From Enteractinococcus helveticum (GTDB taxonomy: Bacteria > Actinomycetota > Actinomycetes > Actinomycetales > Micrococcaceae), in contig NZ_DYXC01000119.1 of the NCBI RefSeq assembly GCF_020742345.1, positions 1 to 7,333 on the forward strand: a DNA stretch of 7,333 nt, given 5' to 3'. The notes beneath the pieces were generated by a model. That model was not told the origin of the DNA. It did not search any database and saw only the letters and a list, made by a program, of their open reading frames with translations. Below are positions 5,875 through 7,333 of this stretch, one piece after another. Position numbers and translations under genes: made by a program. Within the stretch, counting starts at the first letter, position 1. The number at the start of each line of letters is the position of its first letter.

Positions 5875-6714
5875 CTAGTTGTCTTCCACGGCAGAAAATG
5901 GCAGATCGTGTTGGTTGGCAAATTCCAGCCATTCGGCGGTTGAATATTTGGCGAAGTGCTCGGCCAGTGTCACAAAACTCTCGCCCAGCAGAGCCGTGAG
6001 CCTGGTGTGAAAGTGCGGTTCGAGTGCTGCCACAGCAATCCAACCGTCCTGGGTTTTATAGATTGCATACTGTGGGTGAGCGCCGGACAGGATCTCGCCC
6101 GGTGCGGTAGCCCCGATGCGAAATGCTTCGGCAGCCTCGTCCACCCCCTGTTTCAGCCCGATTCTTCGGTGCACGACGACGTTGTTCCCGTTGGCTTGAG
6201 CCTGCTCCCGCTCCCGGAGTGCATCCAGTGCGGCAATCGTGGCCTGGTACCCGCCAATTAGATCGGCCCATGGCACACGAGGCACCTGCGGGGAAGCCAG
6301 CACACCAGCCGCAGCCTGATAGGTCAGATCATGTCCCGGGGCGTTGGGTGCTTCAAGATCACCAATAATTTCAATGTGCGCAACACCAGCCTGTCGAACC
6401 AGGTCATACAGGCCAAGCCGCTCGGCTGCGCTGGGCCGCATCGAGGAGATGAGCATGTCCGCGTCGGTGAGTAATGCGACGAACCGAGCTGTGCCGGGCT
6501 GGGTCTTCAGATCCAGGGCCTCAATGGTTTGTCCCTTATTGAGCGCTTGATACCACTGTGGAAATGCTTGCACTGCATCACCGGTCGGCGGCTCAATTTT
6601 GATAATCGACGCCCCGAGCCGTTGCAAGTGCCGTGCAGCCAGTGGTCCCGGTAGGTTGGTTGCAAGGCTGACAACACGAACCCCGGCCAAGCTGTCGGAA
6701 TAGTGCGCAAACAT
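5875..6714 (-). CDS. Short CaiB/BaiF-family CoA-transferase or acyl-CoA racemase-like protein
   Basis: A 279-aa family III CoA-transferase relative. The N-terminal fold LPGPLAARHLQRLGASIIKIE with PPTGD (42-46), the SSMRPSAAERLGL stretch (90-102), GHDLTY (127-132) and the tail block HPQYAIYKTQDGWIAVAALEP (213-233) are family-typical. D129 aligns with the catalytic aspartate of formyl-CoA transferases, while H128 and D151 correspond to the catalytic His/Asp pair of alpha-methylacyl-CoA racemases, so reaction type is open. The racemase Glu of the TYE segment appears to be Lys here (YAIYK). It is roughly 80-120 residues shorter than usual, with the segment between about 170 and 212 compressed. 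The ATG at 6714-6712 touches the upstream TAA directly and lacks a Shine-Dalgarno, so translation probably depends on coupling to the VOC gene. Confidence 0.85.
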   Translation of the reverse strand: MFAHYSDSLAGVRVVSLATNLPGPLAARHLQRLGASIIKIEPPTGDAVQAFPQWYQALNKGQTIEALDLKTQPGTARFVALLTDADMLISSMRPSAAERLGLYDLVRQAGVAHIEIIGDLEAPNAPGHDLTYQAAAGVLASPQVPRVPWADLIGGYQATIAALDALREREQAQANGNNVVVHRRIGLKQGVDEAAEAFRIGATAPGEILSGAHPQYAIYKTQDGWIAVAALEPHFHTRLTALLGESFVTLAEHFAKYSTAEWLEFANQHDLPFSAVEDN

Positions 6715-7128
6715 TTAGGAGGCGGCGGACTCAGGGGCAACGCTGAGTTGCCAGGAGACACCGTAACGATCGGCGACCCAGCCAAACGGCCCGAAACCAT
6801 AATCATTCTTTGGCATCATGGCAAAACCATCCTCGGATAGTGCCGCATAGAGCTGATCCAGCTGTGCTTCGGATTCGCATGTGAAGGTCAACGAGATGGA
6901 CGGGGTGAAATCAAAGTCGTGGATTGGGGCGCTATCCATAATGTTCAACTGCAGGTCCGCGATGCGAAAAGTGGCCAGCTGAAGCTGGCCGTCCATCTCC
7001 GGGGTTTCAGCGCCGTAGCGATGACTCGTCAGGACTTCACCACCAAATAGCTCCACATAAAACTGCATGGCTTCCTCAGCTTGACCGTCTTGAAACATCA
7101 AGTGCGGGGTAAGTTGTTGATTTGTCAT
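6715..7128 (-). CDS. VOC superfamily protein, PhnB/glyoxalase-like
   Basis: A 137-aa protein of the vicinal oxygen chelate fold (PhnB-like, also named 3-demethylubiquinone-9 3-methyltransferase-like in databases). Two beta-alpha-beta-beta-beta modules are visible: TPHLMFQDGQAEEAMQFYVELFGG at the N-terminus, ATFRIADLQLNIMD in the middle, and the hallmark GPFGWVADRYGVSWQL (113-128). Members often bind or metabolise small molecules, and some confer drug resistance; many have no known activity. The start is the ATG at 7128-7126, with AAAGGA spaced about eight bases upstream; an upstream in-frame start at 7164 would add 12 residues with no family similarity and is rejected. It is the first gene of the leftward operon and is divergent from the gene at 7259. 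Confidence 0.92.
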   Translation of the reverse strand: MTNQQLTPHLMFQDGQAEEAMQFYVELFGGEVLTSHRYGAETPEMDGQLQLATFRIADLQLNIMDSAPIHDFDFTPSISLTFTCESEAQLDQLYAALSEDGFAMMPKNDYGFGPFGWVADRYGVSWQLSVAPESAAS

Positions 7129-7258
7129 GGGGATATCCTTTCGATGTACCTCGCCGTCGTCCACATTCTACGGTTGAAGCCCTCACATCGATACGGTCTG
7201 GGGCATATGCTGGTGCTGTAGGACGACGTCAAACCTCGTGATGAGCTGAGGGATACCC
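7129..7258. promoter_or_regulatory. Divergent intergenic region between the VOC operon and the rightward partial gene
   Basis: This 130-bp gap should hold promoters for both directions. On the minus strand, TAGAAT (7170-7165) is a reasonable -10 giving a leader of about 30 bases for the VOC gene, but no good -35 stands at 16-18 bp (the best is TATCGA). In the plus direction I see no clear promoter; TTGAAG (7174-7179) has no well-spaced -10 partner. An 8-base palindrome GCATATGC sits at 7203-7210, of unknown meaning. Confidence 0.3.
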
Positions 7259-7333
7259 ATGGACTGGAGTGCTTGGCTGCCACTGCTGGAGGCCACCGAC
7301 TACACAATCGCCCGTGAAATACTCCTGCGTGGG
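7259..7333 (+). CDS. Probable lipase maturation factor family protein, N-terminus (3' end outside window)
   Basis: An ATG at 7259-7261 preceded by GAGGGA (7248-7253) opens a frame that continues to the window end for 25 codons. The peptide, MDWSAWLPLLEATDYTIARE followed by ILLRG, resembles the start of bacterial lipase maturation factor (LMF1-like) family proteins, which are polytopic membrane proteins whose first helix is preceded by a segment of the type DYWLARLVLQRG. The membrane helices themselves would lie beyond the window. The start and ribosome site are seen; the family call rests on a short peptide only and could be wrong. Confidence 0.5.
   Translation, partial: MDWSAWLPLLEATDYTIAREILLRG

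Noticed and set aside
5825..6043. Upstream in-frame extension of the FAD monooxygenase by 73 residues
   Set aside because: It would overlap the CoA-transferase gene by about 170 bases, the added residues have no family similarity, and the ATG at 5824 has a good ribosome site directly before the Rossmann motif.

Overview
The window looks like actinobacterial chromosome, perhaps from a Micrococcales relative of moderate GC. The grounds are the GC-leaning codon use, a probable leaderless GTG-started gene, and proteins whose motifs match actinobacterial families. This assignment is inference from sequence style; there is no RNA gene or phylogenetic marker here to confirm it.

Layout from left to right. 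(1) Positions 2-607 (+): the C-terminal half of a bacterial-luciferase-like (LLM class, NtaA/SnaA/DmoA branch) flavin-dependent monooxygenase. (2) Positions 678-3128 (+): a complete UvrA-like, two-ABC-module protein of 816 aa, of the short type linked to drug resistance (DrrC-like) rather than housekeeping repair. Its start codon sits directly against a TetR-type palindrome, which appears to be both the -10 region and the operator of a leaderless promoter. (3) Positions 3212-3759 (-): a type II toxin-antitoxin pair, a ribbon-helix-helix antitoxin and a ParE/RelE toxin, with a perfect 9-bp inverted repeat over the promoter. (4) Positions 3920-4318 (+): a 132-aa protein I do not recognise. (5) Positions 4393-4557 (-): the C-terminal remnant of a second RelE-type toxin with no matching start or antitoxin. 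(6) Positions 4652-7128 (-): a probable three-gene operon, read right to left, of a VOC/PhnB-like protein, a short CaiB/BaiF-family CoA-transferase or racemase, and a class A FAD monooxygenase. The first two genes abut with no base between them. (7) Positions 7259-7333 (+): the first 25 codons of what is probably a lipase maturation factor family membrane protein, divergent from the operon.

How the parts may work together. Two flavin monooxygenases, a VOC protein and a UvrA-like resistance ATPase lie close together, which suggests handling of small hydrophobic xenobiotics or antibiotics. That link is circumstantial: the genes are on different strands and separated by the toxin-antitoxin segment. 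Positions 3129-4651 look like an accessory insert carrying one intact and one decayed toxin locus. I found no CRISPR array, insertion sequence, tRNA or rRNA, and no clearly new multi-gene system. The most specific new-looking details are the operator and leaderless start of the UvrA-like gene, the RelE remnant, and the zero-gap VOC/CoA-transferase junction.
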